Source of the DNA: Paralvinella palmiformis
Lineage: Eukaryota > Annelida > Polychaeta > Terebellida > Alvinellidae
Assembly: GCA_025642065.1 (NCBI GenBank)
Contig: JAODUP010000552.1
Location: 124,001-188,000 of the forward strand
DNA: 64,000 nt
Reading direction: 5' to 3'
The translations under genes were made by a program, and so were the position numbers. Below the pieces are notes generated by a model, which ran no database searches, was not told where the DNA came from, and worked only from the letters and a program-made list of their open reading frames with translations. Shown one piece after another: positions 51,902 to 64,000 of this stretch. The first letter of the stretch is position 1, and every line of letters begins with the position of its first letter.

Positions 51902-54900
51902 TCATGTCTCCTGTACCCTCTCTTGCTTCACGACCGTTGTTGGGAGCTCTTGCTTCACGATCATTTGCTGCGGCATGGAGTCCGGCTTGCTTATGTTGAT
52001 GGGCTGCGTACCAGTCAGCGAGAGGATTGCCTGGTTGACGGCAGCCAGCTCGACCGACATCGAGAGGGCTTCATCGTCCTGCTCAGGCTGACTACAGATA
52101 TCTCCATTGTCGTGTTCTTCCGGCATGTTGCCATTGTGCTGACACTGGCCATTCTCAGGTGTGTCGTTATTGTTGATTTTGTTGATATCTTGATTGTGAA
52201 GGAGGGCATCCTGTACGTGGAGTGGTGGCTGCTGGTTTGGAGAGATCTCATGGGATGAATTGTCTGTGCTTGCCGTCTCCGAGTGGTTACTGCCATGATC
52301 AACATGCACCATGGTTATCAGATCAGACAACAAACGACAAGGACGACCCCTCGGGCGTAATGGTACCTGGGATACATCAAGGCCCTCTGGTGTTGAAGAA
52401 AAGCAGCACAATTACATTTTACATCTTAAACTGTTTTCTTTTAAAACACTTAATTAATAACAATATCGGCAGATTAATTAAACATGCCAAGATCACTAAC
52501 CTTCTCTAGCAATCTTCTTCAACTCCTTTCGTTTGTTAGCAAACCAGTTACCAACAATCTGAGGTGTAACTGTCTCCTTCTCGGATAGGGGTCTGCCAGC
52601 TGGTAATATAACAATAGACATACAAACTTATTAGGAACACAAACTAATACTGCACAGTCAAAACTTATTATATGAAAGTCAGCTTCAACAGCCACCCTGA
52701 TTCACTGCTACAGCAACTCATGTCAGATGGACTGAATTGCATTCAGTTTTAAAATAAAAACTACCTCCTTGGCATTTTATGACTAAACATAGTGTCACTT
52801 TTCAGCCACATTCTATTAACAGCAAGCTTACTTTATGAAATGGTAAACAGTTATTATATAACAGGATTAGTTGAAGTGCATGCAAAATGATGTGCATCAC
52901 TTCTATACAAAACAATATGCCTAATTACCATAATGGAGTCAATCTTTTAATGCAAATATATACACCTGATAAGCTCATTTTTAAAAATATCTACTTTTAC
53001 TAAATCATGTGATGGGAACTTTTATTTAATGCCATGTCAATATTAGTTACATATGAAAATAAATCAATGTTAAAATCATGTGCCAGTGTAATTTTTCACA
53101 AACTAAAGAACTAAATGATTCGCAGTAGAGCCAAACTGAAGATTTCCTGCATCTCTTTCATGATGCACCACTCTAGTAATCAACTCCTTTATGAGAAGGT
53201 ATCAATTAAGGTATTTCCCCATGCATCAATTTTCCATCATTTGATTTGGCACTGTATTGTGCTGCCATCTAGTGAGTCAAATTAGTAACTCCCTGATTTA
53301 ATTATAGCCGTCTACTTTTCCCCTGGTAAAACATTAAAGTTAATGATAATCGTTTTACATAACAAACAACTCATTTCCTTCATCAGTAATTGGGAGTTGA
53401 GGAATTCAACTTCTCTTTCACAAGGTATCATTCTTATGAAAAGGTGATACCTTGTATGAAAAAGTATCACTGAAACTGCATGTCAGAATCATCTATATTT
53501 CCATGCACCATTTTTTCACTCATTCAACACAAATTACATAGGTACTTCAGTATATTTTACCACATATAACACGAATGAGTTTTTTTGTTGTTGTTGAACA
53601 AAACACTATGACAGTGTAACCAAAATATACACATTTATTTTAACTTGGATGTCTAAAACCATGTTATGGTAGATTATTTTCACACACACACAGACTCACA
53701 CACACATACACACACACAGAGAGCATTTAAAGGGACAGAAAATATTTTTTAAATATGTAATGCTTAGAAGAGTAACCATATTCCACAATAATATCACATA
53801 ATATACCTGATATCATAGATATAGGGAAATAATCCAAATTACTGGAGGGCCGCCATTACGGCTGTACTGGAAGCCAGATTCCAAGGTGGGAAGGAGAAAA
53901 CTGAAATACTCTAATGTCACATCGGTGCTCTCTATACTGACACAGATTATAGTTTCTCTTGAGTATTAACTTCTGAGCCATTTTGAATCATCTTCTTCTT
54001 GTCAGGTTCCTTCTGGATCAAACTGATATGGTTGAATGTCATTCATGCCGTAATTTTAACAAGATAATGCTATTTAGTTTTGGAATAATTCTTTGCTCAC
54101 ACTTGTTTACATGCTTTTGTACGGGCTCTACAGACTTCAGGTCAACCGGATACGTTGAAGTGACGTCAGCATTCAGAAGCTTCCGGTCTCTGTCTAGCTT
54201 CAAAATGGTGGCACCCACAGGTCATTAAAAGTCGATCAGCAATTTGAACTAGATTATTTAATATGTGAATGATCGTTTACACATTTCAACATTATTTATG
54301 ATATTTGTGAGTATCCCTTTAATAATACAGAGCTTACATAAAAATAATGCTCCAAGATTTAAAACATGATCATTTTCAATTAATATATAGATTTTGTGCA
54401 ATATTTATGGTCAGTATATAAAAAGAGACATGTAAAGCCTCGTGTAAAATAACTAGCACACAACACCATCATCTTTTATATAGTTTAATTAGACTGTTTT
54501 AAGACATACCAAATTCTGCAATAAAATTTACTGCAAATACCCCAGCCCTGTATGACCCCAAATGCTCATATTCTCTCTTTTTCCACTCATATCTACACTA
54601 ATCTAGTAATACATGCTTTGCCAGAAGAATTGTTAACAAGTTACCCATAAAAATGTATTCTAATAAAAAGGACGGTGAATCCACTCAACCCAGAAGCCAT
54701 TATAATTCACTTTGATCTAGTGTTTGATCAGCTAACTGGCTTAGGTAATTTAGTCTACTCTCGCTTTATGGTGTTTGACATTTATTCCCACCTGAGGTTT
54801 TCCCCACCAAAGCATATGGTCATGGGATGTTGCATGTTAGTAAATGCTATATATGAACTTCTGGCGAGTTTACAGCAGCTGTGGTTATATATGAAATATG

Positions 54901-56445
54901 GTATGTATTAATGATTGTGCTACATAGTTATATTTTATGAAATAAGATATATCAGTGTGTCTTGACAGCCATTTTCTTCTATTATTGACTATGACAGTTT
55001 GGTTTGTTCAATAAATATCATCAAATAAATTTGCCTTTGGGTGTTCTTATTGTATAAGATAATGAGCATTATGTTTATAAGGTAAGGTTTTCTTTAATTT
55101 TTATTTCATTATTCGTTTGTGTTCTAAATCTAATGTATTCTTATTATTATGTTGAATATACCAGGAGTACAAAAAAGATAGTACTAATAATACTAATTAT
55201 TAATATTATAGCTATTAGCTTTAGAATAGGTGGACAAGAAGAATAAATCAAAGTTTAAGTAACCTAACAAGTGTATTCTCCCACTAGCATTACATAAAAA
55301 TGGACAAAGCCAAATTAGTGATGGAATAAAATGAAAAAAACACAGGAGGATCTGTGACAGTGTGCACTAGTGTGTTGTATGTGTGCACATGCACATAATC
55401 TTGTACTGTCCTATCTGGTCCAATGATATGGGCCAAGGAACATATCTCTCTCCACAAGTACATGGTTTCCAGAAGAGAAATAGGTCATTGTCCGTGCTTC
55501 AACATCAGGATGATGTATCAACCCATTCAATAACTAATAAGGCTTCTGTTGTAAATAATCAATCCACAGACAAATGGACAATGACAACACTACTCTGCTA
55601 TATAATTAAGCACTTGATAGAATCCAACTGCACAAAGCTATTATCATTGCACTTAATACAAAGTACCATGCACAGCAAGGTCTATCCTTTGGGTCCAGCG
55701 AACTAAAAGTAAAGCAATCAGACTGGGCCCACATTACTTGGGGACACAGATCTCGTTTTAACTGCTGCACACCCTCCTAGAGAAGACAGTGACTTACAAT
55801 CTGATAACCCTGTGATAGTTATCATTAGGCAAGTGACTTCTGAGTGACTTGCAAAGTTCCTGCTTTAGAATATTTCTTCAAATAGAAAAAATGTGAGGGA
55901 ATAGAAAATATCAAAATCTAATGACATTGAAATCTACTAAAATGCAAAAATATCTTGGGTGGGAAAGTAATATACTCTGCCAGATATATTACTTTTTGAA
56001 ATGCATATATACAGAATCTTATGACTGACTTCGATAAAACTTATTTTTTTTAAAACTTTCTTATCTACATTTTTAGACTAAATCATCAAATAAATGCTAA
56101 AGATGACATTACTTATGGAAAAACCCTCCCCTTCCATATCCATGAACAGTCTTCTCTTTCTCACTGCTTTTATGTAAAATATTTTTGGTTTTTATGCACC
56201 TTATCAATCACACAAAATAGTTTTCATGTCCATGATGATATGCTGTGGAATATTTAAGTCATTCAAAAAAAATAATCCCATATAATCCCAATTTGCACAC
56301 AAAAATAAACAAAATGCTTCAATCTATAAGCAAATATGATTCTGTAAGTGTAAATAATGATTGACCAACAAAGAGAAAGGCACATGTTACAGTGTTCCTT
56401 CTTTTGGAAAATTTGATGTGATAAAGTGTGAATTATTTAAATACA

Positions 56446-56505
<60 letters not shown>

Positions 56506-57186
56506 TACATATGTACATACATCTAAAGAACCAATAAATCTTTTCATGCAGACTCTAAGCCACTTTCATAAGAATCAATTTACAATAAACAACCAAATAT
56601 GGGCTTCATGAAGTGTGACAAAATAGGATGATCTTACACACATGATCATAGTATCAACCTATTAATAATTTTAAACAATCCACCAGATTCCTTCACATTC
56701 CAATTAATATTTTAAGTGCAATGTTACAATAACCAATGTCATATACTCTTACCTACAGCTAAGGAAGCATTGTTACAGAGTTGTGAGATCATTTCCCTCT
56801 TCTCCTGTGATGGGTAATTGTCTTCTTGGAAGTGTTTTTCCAGAATATCGAGGTGGTTGGGTCTGAAGACGAACCGCTCACGTTTTGTGTAGCAGACGAA
56901 CTCACCATTGGGCGCTGCAGATGGAGACATGTCAATAGCAAGTTTTTTTGGCGGTGAGCCATTTGTAATGAGAACTGCATTAACAGCATGGGCTGAAACA
57001 TAAACACAGAAAGTGGTCACTAAGTAATTAACTAGTAATAGAACTGTAGCCTAAACTGTAACCATGCTAACTATACAACTAAATTACATCAGGACTTTCA
57101 TCATTCATTTCTAATTATTAAGAGCATTGCAAAACATCAGTCTACCACCGACTGATAAAAGAAACTAACATACAGAGTCATTGAAA

Positions 57187-57231
<45 letters not shown>

Positions 57232-59486
57232 CAATGACTAAACAACTAATCACTAGAATCAAGAATGAACAAACTGTGTGTCAGCTCAACTCCAAAATCA
57301 TTATTAGCACCTAATATACAACAGAACACATCAAACTCCCAACACAATCTAAATAAACTAGCTGCCATGCTGCATATATATTAGCTCTCTGAATATAATG
57401 TTTCTGTTGAGCCAGGAGTTACTGTCAGATTACAGACTAAAGACCTGTTGTGACATTGTTATTAGAGATTAAATCATTTAAAAGTTATCATAATCTAACA
57501 AAACCTAATACACACCTCATATTCATTGTGTGCAAACATTACATTAATAAACCTTATAAGACATCACTTCCTAATTAGCATATTTCCTTTATTTCTTCTA
57601 TAAATGCAGATCTGTTAACATTCAAAATAAATCTCATACAAAAACAAACATTAAATAATGGAATAATTCAACAAAAAACAGCAAACAGTGTCATTGTTCA
57701 TTTCTAGTAAGATGCCTGTTTTACCTCCATATCCCACATTTACATCAAACACACAAAGCAGTTAGTACATTCCAAGTAATTATTTCACTAATAAATGGAC
57801 CAATTATATATGTTGCAATAAGCTTTGATTTGATGTATGTATTTTTCTAATTTGAGGAGAATTATTCCTATATTTTATGGTTATTTCCACCATTTTGCAT
57901 GACTGATACCTGTAAGTGTAAATATAATTGCTCAATGCTGAATGCTTACAAATTAACTAGTGCTCGTGCCATAAATAGCAAAAAAGTGCATAAACCAGGG
58001 TTCGAAATTGACCACTTGCCACTCGGACCTTTATTTAATTTAATTTGGCTGTTTTCCCACTTCTTCTCAACAAAATTTGCCAACCTTTTTACCTGGACGC
58101 CATTTGGAGACAAATGTAGCACCATGGAATATTCATTTGATTGACCCTGCATTACTTACACAGTGCCACCAGGCCTCAAGCAGGCGTTTACAGAACGAAT
58201 TAGCAACTTGGTGAAATGTTGTTATCGAAGCAAACTCAACATTTGACCTTTCAGATTTTGTTGTAAATATGGGTAAATTATGGAAGAAAATAAATTGTGA
58301 TTCAAAAGTGATTCTCATTTGCAGCAAATTTTATACCTTTTTCAGGAAATCATATAAAATAAAATCTTAAAGGAAATGGTAGAATAAACTTTGAAATGCT
58401 CCCATATGGCTTCTTTGGTGGCTAAATTTCAAAACATCTAAAAAAGGACCCCCCCAGTAGACACTTGGCACTCTGTTCACTCGCAGCCACTCGCTTCTCA
58501 CACTTCCACCCAAAATCAGGAACAGTAAAAACAAAATACCTGGCTAATACTTCACAAAATCCACTAGCCACAGTGGCTAGTGCTGCACATTTTAGTATCA
58601 TACCCTGATAAAATATACTATAATAATTTGCATCATGAGATCAATGTTCTGGAAGTTTTACATCCAGACATTGAACTAAAATTATAAATTAAATTAAAAT
58701 ACAGCACAGATAATTTTTTACATTTTCACATATTTATCCAGGCTACAATCAGCTAACTCTGTTGCTATGAATTGTCATACATCTTTAGTTAGGACAAACA
58801 GACAAAATGGTACAAATGATCCCAGCGGATGTGGTCTATCTCTATGTCTGTACACACCTGTGTGTGTCTGAATGTGTACCATTCAGCCCTCTACACTGTA
58901 AATGAAATGGTCACACATGCCATGTTTGTTCTTTCTCTAACCAAAAGTTCATGTGTGGTCGCTTAATGGTAATCCCGATGCACTGCTGATTAAATGTAAT
59001 ACAGCATTATCTTTATATGGCAAAATTATCAAGGAATTATAGACACTCATATATTAGTCAATATATTGAGTCACTAGGTGGGTGTTTTAACATAAATAAA
59101 TGATCACTGAATAAAGAAAAAAACATGTCATGTCCTTTTCTCAAAAAAAAAAGAGCTAAATCAGACATATGTGTAAAATTAGATAACAGAAATAGTAAAT
59201 GTGTCAAATCTCTGGGACTGCTTATGCATGTGAACCTTAACTGGTACAAATTTATAGATAGTTATAAATCAAAAATATTAAGTGGACGATTTTACTAAAT
59301 TAAAAGTATTTCCCAATATATTTGCCACTGTGTGTTGTGATCATCAAATAAAATTACTACTACCAATATTACCATCAGTGGTAATTTAGAAAGACAACAT
59401 ATAATCATGTTATGTTATTATAGTTATTTTAAAATCTTTAAGTCATGCCCCCAATAACTCTTCTTATTCACTTGGGGGAGCCACTC

Positions 59487-59525
<39 letters not shown>

Positions 59526-62500
59526 AGGGTACATAGTAAGAGGCAACAGGCACAGAGCATCAACATATATAAACTTCCCTCGAGACCTACCTCCATAAAT
59601 CTAAATACAACTATAGATACATTAATCTAAAAATAAAATGTTCCACACCTCCACATATTGATAAATGTGTGCGTATACCTAAGCATGTGTCTGGTCTACT
59701 CATCAGCCTGTGGGAACCAGCTAATTCGCTTTTCGTACGCGACAAATATGTCATGCCCACAGGAAAGCGGCTACATGCAGGCTACGTACTAAAGCGGAAG
59801 CACGTAAAAACATACCATTTGATATCACAGCTCGCAACAAATAACACGTGCGTGTGGTTCAATGGTGACTTGCTACATACATATCATAAACTATTTTGAC
59901 ACCACATTTTACATTCAACAGTAATTTTCTGTGGTCCAAAAGAAACCTGTATATAAAGCATTTCGACACCTCAGATGCTGACCTCAGCTTTATTCTGGGT
60001 TCGAATAAATGAATAAATCCTACCAATATGAACCATGTATCAATACACGTCCGACTGGTCTGGCGTCGAAGTTCTTCTCTAACCTAAGTGAAAATTCAAG
60101 CCCTATATATAGAGCCTCAGCGTGTTAACAAACATTACAGTTTGTTCATAACAAAGAGAATGTACACTAACTTAGTATGGACTCACTAAAGCGATTAAAC
60201 TAAAATAAAAACAAAGTAGCAATACCGCACAATGGATTATTACTGGACTAGAACGAAATATCGTCTCAAACCTGAGTAAATACTATGATTTACTGGAACT
60301 TAACAGCTAATCCTCATACATTTCCGTTCATCACTAAGGGAACGTTCATTCACTCTTAATTTTTAACTGTGTGTATGTGTGTATGAACAATTATTACTGA
60401 TCATGATAAAAGCCCTGGGGAATTCACTGTATATATTTAGAAGATATAAAAATGCCTATCTGCCTAGTTTTTAGTGATAAATAGACACTGTAATTTACTT
60501 GTATACACCTAAATACAGTAGTCCTCAAAAACATGGCTCATTGCTACAATATGTGGTCCATGTCAAACAGTAAAATAAATTCTGGGCCTTTCTCCAACTT
60601 TGTAATTTTGACCTATGCTACAGTTTTCCACCCACTATAAATACAAATATTATCACCCATGTTACATTCTTAGTCATCCTTGCTAATCTGTGCAGGAAAA
60701 AGATTAAGAGTATTATCAGGCAATTCTTTCAGTATGACCAAAATTGCAACATGTTACTGAAATATATGCAACAACGTACTTCACCAAAGAAAACTGTTAT
60801 ATGACAGATGTTTGGTCATTTATATACTATGTCATGAGAACACACACACACACACACATATGCACAGACATAGCTGTAAAATATTAAATTTGTATTGCAT
60901 CTACACCTCCCATAATTACCCAATACAGCAATATCCTGTGCCAAAAAATGTGAGAAAGAAATCCTATTTACTATGCAAAATTATATATCATATATCACTG
61001 ACTGTTATACATTAATTTCTAAATATATTTCATACGTTTAAGATTTGTCTTTCTTGACTCTAACAACATGCAGACTGTTGATAACAGTACATATCAGGAT
61101 ATTATATTTTTCATCAATTCCTAGTACTTCTAACTGACCATTTACTTGTGATCTACATACTGACCAACTTTCTCAATACTATTATACTTTATCCATCACC
61201 AACATAAAGGTAGCTGGCAATATTTGTGTTGTGCTGACAACATCAAATGGATTATATTATATTATACAGAAAGAGCACATTTCTTACGGGGATAGACAAT
61301 TTTTGGCCATACATCTTTTGTGTCAACAACTATGTCACAGTGGGTGATATATTTCCTATGGTGATACTCATTGAATTATATTCAAGACTGATATATATAT
61401 ATATATACATATATATATATGCATATACCCCCATATAGACTAGCTAACATCTATCTTTTATTACTAGTACAGCAGTCCACAAAAGTTTATGCAAATCTGG
61501 CATTCAGAATTAAACACTGTATAAAAAACAGTTTGATAGCAGAACATCCAGGTGCATTCCATAAAGAGACTCCAATCTCAAAATGAGGACAAAGAATCCA
61601 AAACCTGGCCAATCTACAAAATATACCATCTTGAACCATTCACTTCCTGATTAAAATTCAATGTGCAATAAAGTGTTCCGACAGATCCGGATAAAAGATT
61701 TTATATCTACATGTACTCTAACTTTAACAATCACATTAGCCAGACACCTGAAATCAACTAAAATAGCAGAACGTTATTGTATCACCCTTATGAGGATGTG
61801 CCTATCATTACGCCACTTCAGGATCAAGACCAAATGCTGGTCCTCTATACTGTTGTAAATTTCAAATAGAAGAATATTTTCTTTTTAGGTGTAATAAGCC
61901 AAGCAGCGTTCCAACTAAAATGAATATTATGTACAAACATAACCAGAACTCTTTGCCACATTCAGCTTGATCAATCACACTTCGTATAATACGGCAATAT
62001 GATTATGAAACTATACGAACATTGCCATAACAGGAATTTATTTGTGTGTGTGTTTGTGTGTGTGTGTTTAATACTATCCTAATATAATGTCTGTGGTGTC
62101 AATAAATCTACTACTACTACTAAAAGGCTTTATGCAAAGCAGCAGATGATATCTGAGCTCCAACAGGCTATATACTTCACTATAAGACTGAAGTGTTTGG
62201 TATGACAAGTATTTCTGAATGCATTACTACTATTATGTCTAAGGCTGTTAGCACTATGTTTTCATCAGTATTTCACCAACAGGCTTCTGTCATGCTAAAC
62301 TACCCTTAATAGCCAAATCAAAAGTAACTGATTCTGCAATCATATTAGATGCTAAACTGTAACCAGTAACATCACCATGTCACATTTGCAGAAACTTGCC
62401 ATAAAGAGAGAATATTGACTATGCTGCAACTACGACATGGCACTCGATCACCTGAGCTACAGAACTGTTATCCCAGTGGTGTGGTGTTCTCTCTCTCTCT

Positions 62501-64000
62501 CTCTCTGTCTGTGAGTGTGTGTGTGTCATTCTACAGATATGCTTTATGCATATCTTAATGTATATGGCAGCTTGTGTATAATTACTTTCCAAGATCTAAT
62601 GTGGAGATAGATAATTTGTTAGTCTACATACCACTGTCCAAGTCTGATCAAGCATGATAAGACACTCCCATCAAATAGCTGGCAGCATATTGTATTGCAG
62701 CCCTCCTTTTTGTCAAAGCAACTCCTGTATCTGTGGGATGTTTCATTGCTCCAAAATAGGTTTCATCATAACACTGTCATTTCCCTAATAAGTAGCCTCC
62801 TGGCAATTTGTTATACGGAAGAAGCAGTGAATCCCATTTTATTACATCATGCATAATGAATGTAACCTGACAAACAAAATAACAACACCATGATACCATG
62901 GTGATTCCAGCTGTTCATGATTAAATAGGACTATGTGGTGGTGTTTAACCACTGATGCTGGTCACACCCAGGACAAGACATGGGGTCAATTCAATTCAGG
63001 AATTGATTATTTAAGAAAAAAATGGAATTGGAATAGGAATTGATAAATTTGGAATCCTAGAAAAAATTAAATCCACAAATTAATTTACCAATTAATATTT
63101 TATTTCAGAAATATTTCTTCCATGAGAATGCTACTTGGAATATAAACTACTCGGAGTAGGTAATCCAAGTAGCTACTCAGAGTAGCTAATCATGGTAAAA
63201 AGTAGTAGGTAAAAAGAGTCAGTAAAAAAATGGAATTGGAATTCATACATTTGGAATTGAAATTAATAAAGTGGAATTGGAATTGACTAAATGGAATTGA
63301 CCCCATGTCTGCCTAGGACACATGGCCAAGGATGTCTGCCAAAGGAAGCAAACCCCACAAACTCAGGCATGAGATGGATTCAAACTCAGTCTGAAAATTT
63401 GCAGCCCAGTGCTCTATCCCTTAAATCTTTGAAACAGTGTATGGGGAACAAGAAACAACATAATCCAGAATCCAGTCGTTTCCCCAAATACATGTCAGTA
63501 CAATCATTATATTACTAGGCCACACAAATACACATGTTACATTACATTATTTTACGACTGTTAATGTCCAGGTTAACAATCTAGTGTCACGTGGCCTGAC
63601 CAACGCAAAACATCGGAGACACACAAGCAGGATCGGACCAAGACAGGTACCGACTGTCCTTACCAATAGCAGCTGGATTCTTCCGATACATGATGTACCA
63701 TTTCTGTATGGCTCTCCGACTCCTCTCCGACATCTCATAGACGTCACCCTTCAGGAAGCGACTGACGTAAGACTGGCTCACACCTGAATCAATAACGACT
63801 GCAAGCTGAACCACGAACATCAGCAAATAATGCAAACAAACATAACTACACACATGCCTAAGGCAGCTTCCATTATCCAACATCAAAAAGCAGTCACTAT
63901 CTACAACACATTTTCATAATCAGGCTGTACATTGTTTACCTGCCAAAGTAGCGATCTGTTGTTGCTTAATGCTGTACCTAATGACAAAGTTTCTGATCTG
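51902..64000 (-). CDS. HMBOX1: HMBOX1-type homeobox protein, 3' five coding exons; runs off right edge
   Basis: Minus-strand exons, 5' to 3': 64000-63940 (partial), 63783-63664, 56992-56753, 52599-52501, 52386-51902 (TAA/TAG-type stop at 51902-51904). They give 334 aa in the window. The order matches human HMBOX1 (HOT1). First comes a POU-like/HNF-type helix-turn-helix (IRNFVIRYSIKQQQIATLAG then GVSQSYVSRFLKGDVYEM...KNPAAI). Next is an atypical homeodomain with an extended loop (RERFVFRPNHLDILEKHF... NWFANKRKELKK). The acidic C-terminal tail carries ALSMSVELAAVNQAILSL, which matches the human SLAVEMAAVNHTILAL box. Two VKQE motifs near the end are sumoylation-type sites. All exon boundaries are phase 1. 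Human HMBOX1 binds double-stranded telomeric TTAGGG repeats and acts as a transcription factor in the nucleus. The N-terminal HNF1_N-like part lies outside the window. The first homeodomain half and the recognition helix are split by the 4.2-kb intron. Confidence 0.93.
53421..53454. repeat. Perfect 10-bp hairpin
   Basis: CAAGGTATCA and TGATACCTTG are exact reverse complements separated by 14 bases. Related GGTATCA words occur nearby at about 53196 and 53463. Confidence 0.7.
53731..54318. mobile_element. TTAA-flanked MITE with AGGGA termini
   Basis: The left junction is TTAA|AGGGACAGAAA, the right junction GTATCCCT|TTAA (TTAA at 53727-53730 and 54319-54322). TTAA targets are used by piggyBac and Kolobok elements; the AGGG start would fit Kolobok. 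The 588 bp carry no transposase. The interior is less AT-rich than the surroundings and holds TGACGTCA at 54161. Confidence 0.7.
56447..56512. repeat. Compound (TA)n(CA)n microsatellite
   Basis: About 35 bp of TA alternation followed by ACACAC/ATACAC repeats, in the HMBOX1 intron. Confidence 0.9.
57996..58607. mobile_element. Probable old hAT-like element
   Basis: It starts CAGGGTTCGAAATTG and ends ...GTATCATACCCTG, so both ends carry CAGGGT in inverted orientation, with TGGCTAGTG/CACTAGCCA words near the right end. The 8-bp flanks (GCATAAAC and ATAAAATA) do not match, so the limits or the identity are uncertain. Confidence 0.45.
59490..59521. repeat. (TG)n microsatellite
   Basis: Sixteen uninterrupted TG units in the HMBOX1 intron. 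Confidence 0.95.
62976..63310. mobile_element. Inverted-repeat element with AGACATGGGGTCAATTC ends
   Basis: AGACATGGGGTCAATTC at 62976-62992 is exactly mirrored by GAATTGACCCCATGTCT at 63294-63310. The interior is made of GGAATTGGAATTG words and a palindromic centre (CTACTCGGAGTAGG, CTACTCAGAGTAGC). A second, inverted copy lies in vasa intron 3 (33798-34035), which shows dispersal. No coding capacity. Confidence 0.75.
63375..63425 (-). repeat. tRNA-like SINE head fragment
   Basis: On the minus strand GGATAGAGCACTGGGCTG (A-box-like) is followed by GAGTTTGAATCCATC (B-box). No acceptor stem and no matching copy elsewhere in the window, so family unknown. Confidence 0.35.

Larger units (their letters stand above)
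52600..56752 (-). other. HMBOX1 intron between the two homeodomain exons
   Basis: Bounded by VA|GTAAGA and TTACCAG. It holds a CTCF-like motif (53262-53274), a 10-bp hairpin (53421-53454), a TTAA-flanked MITE (53731-54318), a CA run (53682-53718) and a TA/CA microsatellite (56449-56510). No other exon is recognisable. Confidence 0.75.
56993..63663 (-). other. HMBOX1 intron between POU-like and homeodomain exons (about 6.7 kb)
   Basis: Bounded by ATTG|GTAAGG and GTTTCAG. It contains TA (57190-57228), TG (59490-59521), CA (60840-60858), TA (61390-61421), TG (62043-62068) and CT (62490-62506) microsatellites, a hAT-like repeat (57996-58607), a GGGTCAATTC element (62976-63310) and a tRNA-like SINE head near 63400. 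No coding exon is recognisable. Confidence 0.75.

Noticed and set aside
57899..58152. Coding potential of the overlapping open frames near 58.0 kb
   Set aside because: They fall inside a hAT-like repeat, read similarly on both strands and match no family I know.

Overview
The window is a piece of an AT-rich animal nuclear genome. Its genes are split by GT-AG introns, it is packed with microsatellites, minisatellites, tRNA-derived SINEs and small DNA transposons, and its proteins are bilaterian regulators and enzymes. The combination of a CCHC zinc-knuckle Vasa, DHCR7, an HMBOX1-type homeobox gene and a single SSBP2/3/4-type gene suggests a lophotrochozoan, most likely a mollusc. That placement is inference; no species marker can be read here.

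Five genes can be read exon by exon with phases that agree at every junction. From left to right: (1) the 5' end of an SSBP2/3/4 (Drosophila Ssdp) gene on the minus strand (345-3304, continuing off the left edge); (2) ATG10, the autophagy E2-like enzyme, on the plus strand in six coding exons (6240-16407); (3) a complete vasa/DDX4 germ-line DEAD-box helicase on the plus strand in 14 coding exons (32790-38752, 849 aa); (4) an intronless-CDS DHCR7 (7-dehydrocholesterol reductase) on the minus strand (40733-42151), convergent with vasa; (5) the 3' half of HMBOX1 on the minus strand (51902 to the right edge), with POU-like domain, atypical homeodomain and C-terminal tail on five exons. A convincing minus-strand polyadenylation signal at 44632-44637 suggests a 3' UTR of about 7.3 kb for this gene.

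The genes do not form a pathway. SSBP is a LIM-homeodomain/LDB1 co-regulator, ATG10 acts in autophagy conjugation, vasa in germ-line RNA control, DHCR7 in sterol reduction, and HMBOX1 in DNA binding. The head-to-head SSBP-ATG10 pair also exists in the human genome (SSBP2 and ATG10 on 5q14), so it looks like old conserved microsynteny.

Between the genes and in the introns there is much repeat biology. Examples are a 1.26-kb 48-bp minisatellite and a clean 1.33-kb hAT-like element with an intact 8-bp target duplication (both in ATG10 introns), a decayed Tigger/pogo element, a TTAA-flanked MITE, an element bounded by GGACATTTAGCC repeats inside a nearly perfect 249-bp inverted repeat, two SINE families, and a 36-bp minisatellite 46 bp upstream of the vasa start codon. 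About 16.4-32.3 kb carries no recognisable coding exon.
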